From assembly GCA_964508225.1 (NCBI GenBank), contig CAZDRX010000002.1, positions 32,090 to 96,089 of the forward strand: a DNA stretch of 64,000 nucleotides. Reading direction: 5' to 3'. A program made the translations under genes and the position numbers. The notes under the pieces are model-generated. The model did no database searches, had not been told where the DNA came from, and saw only the letters and a program-made list of their open reading frames with translations. The stretch is from CAZDRX01 sp964508225 (GTDB lineage Bacteria > Patescibacteriota > Gracilibacteria > Peribacterales > Peribacteraceae). Below, one piece after another: positions 52,620-61,784 of the stretch (the first letter of the stretch is position 1; the number at the start of each line of letters is the position of its first letter).

Positions 52620-54199
52620 CGGGTGGGTGCGATGGTGACGAAGTTGTCGAAGTGCGTGATACGCACGCGGAAGTTCATGTGGTGAAAGCGTGAGAATTCT
52701 TCCTGCGTCACCACGTATCCCTGACTCTGCGGGTCGCATCGTTCCAGTCCGAACGTGAAGCGGTCGAGTGCCAGAATTTTCCCGGTGTACGGGATGGATC
52801 CGGAGCCTGTCACTCTTTTCGCTGCCCGGAAGCCTGCGGACGGAATCTCTCCGGCGAGCATGGCGAACGTATCCGGCGCATTCGCCTGCGCCGTGATGCA
52901 GATGGGGCCTGACGGTACGTTCCGCACCACGTCACGGATGGCTCCGTAGAGATTGCTCTGGAAGGCGGTACCGAGTGCCGGTGCAAACGTGACGAAGTAC
53001 GCGTACACGAAGGAGATGAACCAGAGCAGGAAGTAGACGATCACGGCACGGAAAGCGAGACGGTGGGGGAGGAGCTGTCGCAGTCCGATCGCGGCCAAGG
53101 CGATGAGGAGCAGGGGTACCGCGTTGATCCGGTTGATATTGCTGACGAGCATCGGCGAGAGAGCGAGGCAGCCGAGGAGCCACGCCGCCAGGATCACGAA
53201 CGGGCTCTCCTTCGAAGTCCAGAGGCGCCGCATCAGAATGCCGAGACCCCACGCTGCGAAGACTGTGCCCACACCGTAGAAGATGCCGAAACGCGGCAGT
53301 ACGTTGTAGATGTTGCCGTCGTTCTGGGTCCAGAGCACATTCACGAAGATCAGGATGTTCGCTCTCATCGTGCCGATGACGTCTGTCCTGCTGAAGAAAC
53401 CCTGACTCACGAAGCGGGAGACACCTTCCAGCTTCGGAATTGTCAGGGGACCGATGTGGAGCGTCTGCCAGTCCAGGACGTGCGTGTTGATGAGGACGTA
53501 GAGCAGCATCGGTATCGCGAGCACACCGAAGACGGCGAGCGAACCGAGGACATCCACGATCTTCCCTTTCCGCAGGTGCACGGCGAAGGGCAGCGAGAAG
53601 AGAAGGAGAACAGGTACGACGACGAGCGCCGGACCGTACGCGTACAGACTGAGCGCGAAGGTCATCATCGCGGCGTAGAGCCAGAGAACACTCCTGTCTC
53701 TTGATGCGAGAAGGAGCGTACAGCCTGCGAGCAGGAGAAAGGGGAACGTATTCGCATCGAGAGCCCAGCGGGAGATGCCGATGTGCCACGGCGAAATCGC
53801 AAGGAGAAAGAGTCCGAGGACGGCCGTCTCGCGGTCTGCGATCCTGCGCAGGAAGAGATAGAAAAGCGGGAGTGTGAGACAGCCGAGGAGAAGGTACGGG
53901 AGCCGGATGGCGAAGACGGTCGACCCGAAGAGAAAGAGTGATGGCATCATCACGACGGCACCGAACACAGGAGATCCCTGTCCCCACGAGAGGAGATTCA
54001 TCGGATAGGGATGGCCGTATGGCTCCACGCCTTCGTGCAGCAACGTGAAAGCGTTGTACGCGACGATCGCCTCATCCTGATTGAATCCGGCTGGGACGGC
54101 GGGGAATCCGGCGACACGCACGGCGACACCGAGGATCAAGAGGATCAGGACGATCCGCTCTTTTGAAATCCGCGCCATGGTTCTCAGATGTTCTCGCAT
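52616..54199 (-). CDS. GT39/ArnT-like membrane glycosyltransferase
   Basis: The 527-residue protein has about 12 TM helices and a C-terminal soluble tail (about 410-527, ending VRITHFDNFVTIAPTR). The first outside loop has FNQDEAIVAYNAF, the acidic motif of PMT/ArnT enzymes, and later SPWHIGISRWALDAN matches their second conserved segment. A sugar from a polyprenyl donor is probably moved to a surface acceptor. ATG 54199 lies 13 bases after TAAAAT (54217-54212) and is chosen over later Met codons. It is the first gene of the four-gene GT-C unit and is divergent from the aromatic operon. Confidence 0.75.
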   Translation of the reverse strand: MREHLRTMARISKERIVLILLILGVAVRVAGFPAVPAGFNQDEAIVAYNAFTLLHEGVEPYGHPYPMNLLSWGQGSPVFGAVVMMPSLFLFGSTVFAIRLPYLLLGCLTLPLFYLFLRRIADRETAVLGLFLLAISPWHIGISRWALDANTFPFLLLAGCTLLLASRDRSVLWLYAAMMTFALSLYAYGPALVVVPVLLLFSLPFAVHLRKGKIVDVLGSLAVFGVLAIPMLLYVLINTHVLDWQTLHIGPLTIPKLEGVSRFVSQGFFSRTDVIGTMRANILIFVNVLWTQNDGNIYNVLPRFGIFYGVGTVFAAWGLGILMRRLWTSKESPFVILAAWLLGCLALSPMLVSNINRINAVPLLLIALAAIGLRQLLPHRLAFRAVIVYFLLWFISFVYAYFVTFAPALGTAFQSNLYGAIRDVVRNVPSGPICITAQANAPDTFAMLAGEIPSAGFRAAKRVTGSGSIPYTGKILALDRFTFGLERCDPQSQGYVVTQEEFSRFHHMNFRVRITHFDNFVTIAPTR

Positions 54200-54249
54200 T
54201 TGGTTGCACAAATTTTAGTGGAGACAGCGCTTCTTTCAGCTCATTTCTG

Positions 54250-54277
54250 TTGACTTTCCACACAAAGACACTACGCT
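54250..54277 (+). promoter_or_regulatory. Promoter of the aromatic amino acid operon
   Basis: TTGACT (54250-54255), a 16-bp spacer and TACGCT (54272-54277). GTG 54285 of the leader peptide lies eight bases after the -10 box, so the leader peptide would be read from a leaderless transcript. Confidence 0.65.
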
Positions 54278-54284
54278 TTCGTTC

Positions 54285-54395
54285 GTGCGCACCCGTGTCA
54301 TCGCCGCCGCGCTCCCGTCCATGAAGGCCGCTTCGGTCGTCGCTTGCACGTATGCAGCGTTCGCCTTCGCGTACGCCTTTTTTGCCTTCGCCTAA
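54285..54395 (+). CDS. Phe/Tyr-rich leader peptide of the aro operon
   Basis: A 36-codon frame, from GTG 54285 or the in-frame ATG 54321, ends in TYAAFAFAYAFFAFA before TAA. Seven of the last 15 residues are Phe or Tyr. It lies between the operon promoter and aroF, as in attenuation leaders such as PheL. Ribosome pausing at these codons when charged tRNA-Phe or tRNA-Tyr is scarce would change folding or access of the downstream leader RNA. No classical terminator with a U run follows. TCTCTC (around 54399-54404) can pair with GAGAGA (around 54429-54434). Confidence 0.7.
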   Translation: MRTRVIAAALPSMKAASVVACTYAAFAFAYAFFAFA

Positions 54396-54478
54396 ATTCT
54401 CTCTCCTAGGAACCCGCGCATCCCTACGAGAGACAGGGAGGCGGAATTTCCCGTGATTCATCACTTCACCCCATCTCT
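54396..54478 (+). promoter_or_regulatory. Leader RNA between leader peptide and aroF
   Basis: The 83-nt segment can form TCTCTC/GAGAGA pairing and an AAATTC/GAATTT long-range pairing that enclose each other's partners. Two alternative folds are therefore possible. No U-rich terminator tail is present, and there is no Shine-Dalgarno before ATG 54479. Confidence 0.35.
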
Positions 54479-55498
<1,020 letters not shown>

Positions 55499-55509
55499 CA
55501 TCCTCCGTT

Positions 55510-56547
55510 ATGCACACCCTCACGCTCACACCGCCGGCCCGAGTCCCCACTCCGACGCAGATCGTCATCGGTGATGGTGCGACGAAAGACCTGCAGAAAG
55601 CCCTGAAAGGCTCCGAGTACACGGTCATGCTCTTCGATGAAGGCATCCGGATGATCGCGGAGACGATTGCCGCTTCCATCACTACTCCTCTCCTTCTCTC
55701 CGTCCCGAGCGGGGACAGTTCCAAGTCTCTCTCTGAAGCCGACCGGATCGTCTCGACGATGCTCGATCACGGCTGCTCCCGCCGCACGACTCTCGTGTCG
55801 ATCGGTGGCGGCATGCTCACGGATCTCGGCGGATTCGTCGCGGGCGTGTTCATGCGCGGTGTGCCGTCTGTCCTCGTGCCGACCACACTCCTCGGTATGG
55901 TGGATGCCGCGATCGGCGGCAAGACCGCGGTGAATGCCGGATCACGGAAGAACATGATTGGATCGATCACGCATCCGGCGCACGTCATCGTCGATACCGC
56001 ACTTCTCCAGAAGCTGCCGCTCCCGCAGCTGCAGGAAGGGCTCTCCGAGATGATCAAGATCGCCGCCATCGCGGATGCACCGTACTTCGCATGGCTTGAG
56101 GAAGCACTTCCGCGCTTCCTGAAGCGCGATCCGGAGATCGTCGCAGAAGCTGTGGAGAGGGCGGTCACCGCCAAGGTGAAGATCGTCGAAGCCGATGATC
56201 ATGATCGTGACGTTCGGCTTCTCCTCAACTTCGGTCACACCGTCGCGCATGCCGTGGAGGCACTCTCCGGATACACCATCGCGCACGGCAAAGCCGTGAG
56301 CATCGGTGTCGCAGCGGAGATGACACTTGCCGGATGCAGTGATGCCAGGCGCGTCACGGATCTTCTGGTTGCCGCCGGACTCCCGCTCGCACTTCCCTCC
56401 ACCATGAAGCAGAACGATCTCTGGAAGGTGATGCTGTCCGACAAGAAGAATGAGAAGGGCGAGGTTCGTATCGCAGTCCCGAAGCGCCTCGGAGAAGGGA
56501 CGGTCATCTCCATCACCGAGAAACAATTCGCCGCACTCTTCTCATGA
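55510..56547 (+). CDS. aroB: 3-dehydroquinate synthase
   Basis: The 345-residue enzyme cyclises DAHP to 3-dehydroquinate using NAD and a divalent metal. Conserved segments are VSIGGGMLTDLGGFVAGVFMRG, VPTTLLGMVDAAIGGKTAVN and NFGHTVAHAVEALSGYTIAHGKAV, which supply the metal ligands and NAD-binding Gly-rich loop. Length and motif order are normal. It starts 11 nt after aroF and its stop overlaps the ATG of the next gene by four bases (ATGA). Confidence 0.95.
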   Translation: MHTLTLTPPARVPTPTQIVIGDGATKDLQKALKGSEYTVMLFDEGIRMIAETIAASITTPLLLSVPSGDSSKSLSEADRIVSTMLDHGCSRRTTLVSIGGGMLTDLGGFVAGVFMRGVPSVLVPTTLLGMVDAAIGGKTAVNAGSRKNMIGSITHPAHVIVDTALLQKLPLPQLQEGLSEMIKIAAIADAPYFAWLEEALPRFLKRDPEIVAEAVERAVTAKVKIVEADDHDRDVRLLLNFGHTVAHAVEALSGYTIAHGKAVSIGVAAEMTLAGCSDARRVTDLLVAAGLPLALPSTMKQNDLWKVMLSDKKNEKGEVRIAVPKRLGEGTVISITEKQFAALFS

Positions 56548-58316
56548 ATGCCGTCTACGCCGTTCCCGTGCTGCGGTTACCCTCGGAAGCGGAGATCCGC
56601 CTGCCGGGCTCCAAGTCGCACGCGAACCGCGCGATCGTCTGCGCCGCTCTCGCCGCCGGCAGAACTGTGCTGAGGGGCGTGACAGCCTCAGACGATGTGG
56701 AGGTGATGGTGGAGAATCTCTGTACGCTCGGCTTCCGTGCGCGGTGGCACGACAAGACGTGCGGGGAACTGCAGATCGACGGCGGTGTACCTGCTTCCTC
56801 AGGACGCGGAGTGCTCGACTGTCACAATGCAGGAACCACACTCCGCTTTCTCACATCCGTGGCAGCGCTCACTCCCGGCGAGTGGACACTCACGGGGGAT
56901 GCTCACATGCAGAAGCGTCCGGTCGGCGATCTGATGTCCGCGCTCCGGTCACTCGGTGCGACGGCCACCGAGAGTGCGGGATGTCCGCCGGTGCAGATCC
57001 GTGGAGGCAGTCTTCGCGGAGGTGCCGTCACACTGAAGGCGGATCAGAGCAGCCAGTACCTGACGTCCCTCCTGCTCATCGCCCCGCTTCTTTCCGAAGG
57101 TCTTTCCGTCACGATCGATGGCACGCTCACGTCCGCAGGGTACATCGATCTTACCACGAAGGTCATGAAGGATTTCGGCGTACAGGTAAGCAGAAAATCG
57201 AATACATTTATTGTTCATAAAGCAGCGTACAGGGCACAGGCCACGTATGAAGTCGAAGGCGATTGGAGTGCGGCGGGGTCGTGGCTCATCCTGAACGAGC
57301 TCACGAAGGGCCGGATCAGCATGCCGAATCTCAGCAGCGATTCATTCCAGTCGGATCGCAAGCTGCCGGAAGCCGTCACCGTGCTCCGCAAGGCCGGCGA
57401 TCTCACGTTCGACTGCGGGCACATTCCGGATCAGGTGATGAACCTCTGCGTACTGGCGGCATTCCGGAAGGGCACCGCCGTGTTCACGGGCATCGCGAAT
57501 CTCCGGAAGAAAGAGTGTGACCGTCTTGCGGTCATCAGCTCCGAACTCCGGAAGGCAGGCATCGATATCCGTGAACGTGGCGACGATCTCGTGATCCGAG
57601 GGGCAGGTTCTGTTGGGAAGATCGCGGCAGGAGCGAAGGATGTGATCCTCGATCCGCACGATGATCACCGTATGGCGATGGCTTTCGCGGTGCTCGGACT
57701 CGTCCGTGGCCATCTCTCCATCCGGAATCCCAAGTGTGTCCGCAAGAGTTACCCGGATTTCTTCCGCGATCTGGAGACGGTGCTCCGCTCCGGCCGCACC
57801 GTGAGCATCGTCGGCATGCGCGGGGTCGGGAAGTCGTCGATGGGGAGGAGGCTTGCCGCCAAGCTCGGTATGGAACACCGCGACAGCGATCATCTCTTCG
57901 AAGACGCACACGGTTCCATCCGCGAGTATGTGAAGAAGCACGGTTGGGAAGCGTTTCGCCAGAAGGAAGAGGAGGTTATCGCATCCGCGGTCACGCCTGG
58001 CATCGTGCTCTCGCTCGGCGGCGGTGCGCTCGGATCGGCCAAAACGCGCAGACTCATCCGCGAGAAGACGGTGGCTGTCTGGCTGCAGGCGAAGGAATCC
58101 GAGCTCATCAAGAGGCTCCAGAGCGGCAAGCGGCCGCCACTCACGGATCTTCCGCTGCATGAAGAAGTGAGGAAATTCCTCCTCGAACGTGGACCGCACT
58201 ACCGTGAAGTGGCCAAGGTGACCGTGTCACCCACCGTCCGGTTCCGTGAGCAGATTCCGTTCGTCCTGCGGAGTCTCCCGGAATCCGTCCGTCCTTCCTC
58301 TCCCCGTCCCCGCTGA
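56544..58316 (+). CDS. aroAK: Bifunctional EPSP synthase-shikimate kinase
   Basis: The 590-residue fusion has EPSP synthase in residues 1 to about 412: LPGSKSHANRAIVCAALAAG, HNAGTTLRFLT, MQKRPVGDLMSAL, KADQSSQYLTSLLL, DSFQSDRKLPEA, KKECDRLAVI and DPHDDHRMAMAFA. A shikimate kinase follows (about 414-575): Walker A GMRGVGKSSMGRRLA, DSDHLFED, LSLGGGALGSAKTRRLIRE and GKRPPLTD. Together they catalyse steps 5 and 6 in reversed domain order (kinase acts first). Separate AroA and AroK are the norm in bacteria; fusions in this order occur occasionally. No linker is obvious. The ATG overlaps the aroB stop. Confidence 0.95.
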   Translation: MNAVYAVPVLRLPSEAEIRLPGSKSHANRAIVCAALAAGRTVLRGVTASDDVEVMVENLCTLGFRARWHDKTCGELQIDGGVPASSGRGVLDCHNAGTTLRFLTSVAALTPGEWTLTGDAHMQKRPVGDLMSALRSLGATATESAGCPPVQIRGGSLRGGAVTLKADQSSQYLTSLLLIAPLLSEGLSVTIDGTLTSAGYIDLTTKVMKDFGVQVSRKSNTFIVHKAAYRAQATYEVEGDWSAAGSWLILNELTKGRISMPNLSSDSFQSDRKLPEAVTVLRKAGDLTFDCGHIPDQVMNLCVLAAFRKGTAVFTGIANLRKKECDRLAVISSELRKAGIDIRERGDDLVIRGAGSVGKIAAGAKDVILDPHDDHRMAMAFAVLGLVRGHLSIRNPKCVRKSYPDFFRDLETVLRSGRTVSIVGMRGVGKSSMGRRLAAKLGMEHRDSDHLFEDAHGSIREYVKKHGWEAFRQKEEEVIASAVTPGIVLSLGGGALGSAKTRRLIREKTVAVWLQAKESELIKRLQSGKRPPLTDLPLHEEVRKFLLERGPHYREVAKVTVSPTVRFREQIPFVLRSLPESVRPSSPRPR

Positions 58317-59692
58317 TGTTCGTGGTCACCCTCCCTCCGTCGGCCGCCAGACATCCCTCTGTGTTCGCGCGTGAGGCGAAGCGCAGGGGCGCGGCGCTCC
58401 TCGAGATCCGTGGCGATCTCACGCCCGGACTGGAGCCCTTTGCATCGCCGCTTCCGATCCTGCTTTCTCCACGCGGATACAAGCTCGAAGGATTCAAGGC
58501 ATTCGCGATCGATCTCGAAATGGACGAGGTTGCGAAATTCAAAGAGAAGCCGAAGACCGCCAAGCTGATTCTCAGTGCCCACTTCTACGACAAGACGCCG
58601 GCGCTCGTGCGGCTTCAGAAAACCGTCCTGCAGATGATCAAGCACCGTCCGTGGGCGGTGAAGATCGCGACGGAGATCCGGACGTACGATGATCTCCTCG
58701 TCCTCTCCGCGCTGCAGGATTGGCTCAAGCAGAGAGGACAACGCTCCATCGTGCTCGGCATGGGGCCGAAGGCGCACCTCTCGCGTATCACATCGCCGCT
58801 GTGCAATGCGCTCACGTATGCATTACTCGATGGCTTTGAGCCCTCAGCTGCCGGCCAGCTACCACTGTCGTTCTATGCCCTCACACAGGGTCGCAGCAAA
58901 CCCCGTCTCTTCGGCATCCTCGGCGGTCCGCATATTGTGTCCTCGAAGAGTCCGCTCATTCACAATGCGCTCTTCCAGCGCCACAAGATTGATGCGCTCT
59001 ACTCGTCATTTCCCTCGGAAGATTTTCAGGCAGCCGTGCGCGTCCTCTCGAAGGGGGGCGTGTCGGGACTCTCCGTGACGGCACCGTTCAAGCGTGATGC
59101 GTTCGATCTCGCGGCACATCGTGAAGACGTTGTGACAGAGCTCGGTGTCGCCAATACGCTGATCCGATCTGGAAAGACGTGGAGCGCCTTCAACTCCGAC
59201 TGGTACGGCATCTTCAAGGGGTACCCCGAGCTTGCGAAAGCAAAGACCGTCGCGATTCTCGGGAGCGGCGGCGCCGTTCCATCCGCGATTCTCGCGGCGC
59301 GCAGGGCCAGTCCCAAGGCCGTGATCACGGTCTTTGCACGCGATCCGGACAAAGCGAAGGCAGCCCTCGCATCCACCGGTGTCGCTGTCGAATACATCAC
59401 GAACGCACGGAAAGCATCTGCAGACGTCGTGATCTGCGCGGTCTCGGAAGACAAGACACTTTCCTTCCCCCGACCCGCGTCCGCGTCCGCGCTCGCGATC
59501 GATCTCCGGTACGGGAAGGTGACCCGTTTCTTGGCCGCCGCGAAAAAAGCGGGGTACCGTACTTCAGACGGCACGGCGATGCTCATCCATCAGGCGCTCC
59601 GGCAGTTTGAAATCTTCACGGGCAAGACGTCTTCATCCTCGGACGCAGCGTTCCTCTCCCGACTTCTTTCCTCCGCTTCCCATGGCCAGTAA
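58316..59692 (+). CDS. aroDE: Bifunctional 3-dehydroquinate dehydratase (type I)-shikimate dehydrogenase
   Basis: The 458-residue fusion begins with a type I dehydroquinase: LLEIRGDL, catalytic His in ILSAHFYDKTP (about residue 84) and the Schiff-base Lys in AVKIATEIRTYDD (about 115). The second half, from about 205, is shikimate dehydrogenase: GILGGPHIVSSKSPLIHNALF, GLSVTAPFKRDAFD with the catalytic Lys, FNSDWYGI in place of NTD, and a Rossmann motif AILGSGGAVPSAILAA. This is the plant-type domain order and covers steps 3 and 4. The usual Asn of the SDH N-T-D triad loop is conserved. The ATG overlaps the previous TGA by one base. Confidence 0.95.
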   Translation: MFVVTLPPSAARHPSVFAREAKRRGAALLEIRGDLTPGLEPFASPLPILLSPRGYKLEGFKAFAIDLEMDEVAKFKEKPKTAKLILSAHFYDKTPALVRLQKTVLQMIKHRPWAVKIATEIRTYDDLLVLSALQDWLKQRGQRSIVLGMGPKAHLSRITSPLCNALTYALLDGFEPSAAGQLPLSFYALTQGRSKPRLFGILGGPHIVSSKSPLIHNALFQRHKIDALYSSFPSEDFQAAVRVLSKGGVSGLSVTAPFKRDAFDLAAHREDVVTELGVANTLIRSGKTWSAFNSDWYGIFKGYPELAKAKTVAILGSGGAVPSAILAARRASPKAVITVFARDPDKAKAALASTGVAVEYITNARKASADVVICAVSEDKTLSFPRPASASALAIDLRYGKVTRFLAAAKKAGYRTSDGTAMLIHQALRQFEIFTGKTSSSSDAAFLSRLLSSASHGQ

Positions 59693-60671
59693 TTCCATCG
59701 GATCACTGTTCAAGGTCACGACCTTCGGCGAGTCGCACGGGCTCGCGCTCGGCGTCGTCATCGACGGCTGCCCCGCAGGTATTCCGCTCAAAGAAGATGA
59801 CTTCCTGTACGAGCTTGCGCGCAGGCGCCCCGGACAGAGTGCGGTCACGACCGCACGGAAAGAGGAGGATGCCCCGACGATTCTCTCCGGTGTCTTCGAA
59901 GGAAAGACGACGGGCATGCCGATCGCGGTCGTCGTGCAGAACACGAATCAGAAGCCCGAAGCGTACGAGAAGCTCCGGAGTGTCTTCCGTGCAGGTCATG
60001 CGGATCAAGTCTTTGCGAGCAAGTACGGACACCGCGATCATCGCGGCGGCGGACGCCAGTCAGGACGCGAGACCGTCGCGCGTGTCATCGCGGGCGTCAT
60101 CGCACGCAAGATTCTTCCGAAGACAACCAAGATCTTCGGACACACCCTGAAGATCGGCCCGCTCGAAGCGAAAGTCTTCAAGCCTGAGACCATCGAGAAA
60201 AACCCCGTGCGCTGCGCGGATCCCAAGGTCGCGAAGCAGATGGAGGCCTTCATTCTGCAGCGCAAATCCCAAGCCGATTCCGTCGGAGGACTCATTGAGA
60301 TCCGCATTGTGAAGCCGCCGAAGAACCTCGGCGATCCCGTGTTCGACAAGCTCAAGGCACGGCTTGCCCATGCGGTTATGAGCATCGGTGCGGTCACGGG
60401 TTTCTCCTACGGTGCAGGCTTCGCGACTGCCGACATGCGCGGGACGGAGTACGTGAAGAACAAGGAGAACTTCGGCGGCATCCTCGGCGGCATCTCCACA
60501 GGTGACGACATCATCCTCACGCTCAGTGTGAAGCCGGCATCGTCCATCGGACAGATCGCCAAGGAAGGCCGACACGATCCGTGCATCGTCCCGCGCGTGA
60601 TCCCCGTCGCGGAAGCGATGGTCGCCCTCACGCTCGCCGATTGTTACCTCCTCCAGAAAGCCTACCTCTAA
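59682..60671 (+). CDS. aroC: Chorismate synthase
   Basis: The 329-residue enzyme converts EPSP to chorismate using reduced FMN. SIGSLFKVTTFGESHGLALGVVIDG, RRPGQSAVTTARKEED, the HRDHRGGGRQSGRETVARV loop (preceded by SKYG) and ISTGDDIILTLSVKPASSI are the family's conserved segments. It is somewhat shorter than the usual 350-390 residues but no motif is missing. The start ATG 59682 lies inside the end of aroDE, overlapping by 11 bases in another frame. How FMN is reduced is unknown. Confidence 0.95.
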   Translation: MASNSIGSLFKVTTFGESHGLALGVVIDGCPAGIPLKEDDFLYELARRRPGQSAVTTARKEEDAPTILSGVFEGKTTGMPIAVVVQNTNQKPEAYEKLRSVFRAGHADQVFASKYGHRDHRGGGRQSGRETVARVIAGVIARKILPKTTKIFGHTLKIGPLEAKVFKPETIEKNPVRCADPKVAKQMEAFILQRKSQADSVGGLIEIRIVKPPKNLGDPVFDKLKARLAHAVMSIGAVTGFSYGAGFATADMRGTEYVKNKENFGGILGGISTGDDIILTLSVKPASSIGQIAKEGRHDPCIVPRVIPVAEAMVALTLADCYLLQKAYL

Positions 60672-60681
60672 CCCTTCTTCT

Positions 60682-60942
60682 ATGGATCTCCCCGAACTCC
60701 GCAAAGCCATCGACGACGCCGACGAGATCATCCTCCGTGCGATCGCCGCGCGCTTCGCGGGCATCGAACAAATGAAGGCCGTGAAGACAGAGAAGAAGAT
60801 GCCCATCGAAGACCCGAAGCGCGAGCAGCAGCTGAAGAAGCGTTGGAAGAACCGCGCCGCCGAGCTCGGCATCCGCGAGGAACTCGCACTCGTCATCCTC
60901 GATTTCCTCCTCTCCGAGAGCAAGCGTCTCCAGGGCGAATGA
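60682..60942 (+). CDS. aroQ: Chorismate mutase, AroQ type
   Basis: The 86-residue all-helical protein rearranges chorismate to prephenate, the branch point for Phe and Tyr. MDLPELRKAIDDADEIILRAIAARF (first helix with Arg) and QMKAVKTEKKMPIEDPKREQQL match monofunctional AroQ mutases. The length is normal. The mutase is separate here, whereas enteric bacteria fuse it to PheA or TyrA. Its stop overlaps the tyrA start by ATGA. Confidence 0.9.
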   Translation: MDLPELRKAIDDADEIILRAIAARFAGIEQMKAVKTEKKMPIEDPKREQQLKKRWKNRAAELGIREELALVILDFLLSESKRLQGE

Positions 60943-61784
60943 TCACACAGCGCTCCACCGTCGGCGTTATCGGAGGTACCGGCAAGACCGGATCGCAGTT
61001 CGTGCGGCTCTTTCGTGCGCACGGCTTCGCTGTCCGCGTGACCGGTGAGCCGACCAAGTCCAGGAACGCAGGGCTTCTCCGCGACTGTGAGATCGTGATC
61101 TTCGCGTTGCCGCTTTCCAAGGCTGCCGAGATCATGAAGCGGGAGCTTGCGTCAGCCGTGCGGAGTGATCAGCTCATTCTCGATCTCTCGTCTCTCAAAG
61201 TGCGGGAGACGAAGGCGATGCTCAGGGCAGCCGGAGAGGTGATCGGCATGCATCCGCTCTTCGGGCCGTCGACCGATCCGAAGGGCGAGCGCATCATCCT
61301 CTGCCCCGTCCGTGCATCGAAGAAGACACTCACATCGCTCACGACACTCCTCACAGCGATGGGTCTTGCGGTCACCGTCATGACACCTGCTGACCATGAC
61401 CGTCTCATGGGCACGATTCAGGTGATCCCGCACTTGAAAAGTCTGCTCATGGCCGATGTGCTCCGCATCCGGAAGACCGATCTTTCGCGCGCACTGACGA
61501 ACTGCACGCCGACGTACGAGATGGAGTTCAACGTCATCGCGCGCTTCCTCGATGATCACCCCGATCTCTACATGCCGATTATCTTCCGTAATCCCGAGAC
61601 GAAACGGATTTTGCAGAGCTTGCAGGGGATCATCGCGGAGTACATCCGGATTGCCGAGAGCGGGGATCTCGCGAGTGCCGAAGCACGCTACCACGCCTGC
61701 CGGAAGCTCTTTCGTCCGCATCTGAAACGTGCGCGCAGCCACAGCGAAGCCTGCATCCGTACCCTGCTCTCCCTCACCCGATGA
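60939..61784 (+). CDS. tyrA: Prephenate dehydrogenase
   Basis: The 281-residue protein has an N-terminal Rossmann motif VGVIGGTGKTGSQFVRLF (residues about 8-25) for NAD(P), then IVIFALPLSKAAEIM, ILDLSSLKVRETKAML and GMHPLFGPS with the catalytic His. The C-terminal helical half contains HDRLMGTIQVIPHLKSLLMADVL. It makes 4-hydroxyphenylpyruvate for Tyr; an arogenate activity cannot be ruled out. There is no ACT domain, so feedback control would act elsewhere. Translationally coupled at both ends. Confidence 0.9.
   Translation: MITQRSTVGVIGGTGKTGSQFVRLFRAHGFAVRVTGEPTKSRNAGLLRDCEIVIFALPLSKAAEIMKRELASAVRSDQLILDLSSLKVRETKAMLRAAGEVIGMHPLFGPSTDPKGERIILCPVRASKKTLTSLTTLLTAMGLAVTVMTPADHDRLMGTIQVIPHLKSLLMADVLRIRKTDLSRALTNCTPTYEMEFNVIARFLDDHPDLYMPIIFRNPETKRILQSLQGIIAEYIRIAESGDLASAEARYHACRKLFRPHLKRARSHSEACIRTLLSLTR

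Noticed and set aside
54396..54478. A classical Rho-independent attenuator before aroF
   Set aside because: Pairings exist but no stable GC-rich hairpin is followed by a U run, so only a candidate leader RNA is reported.
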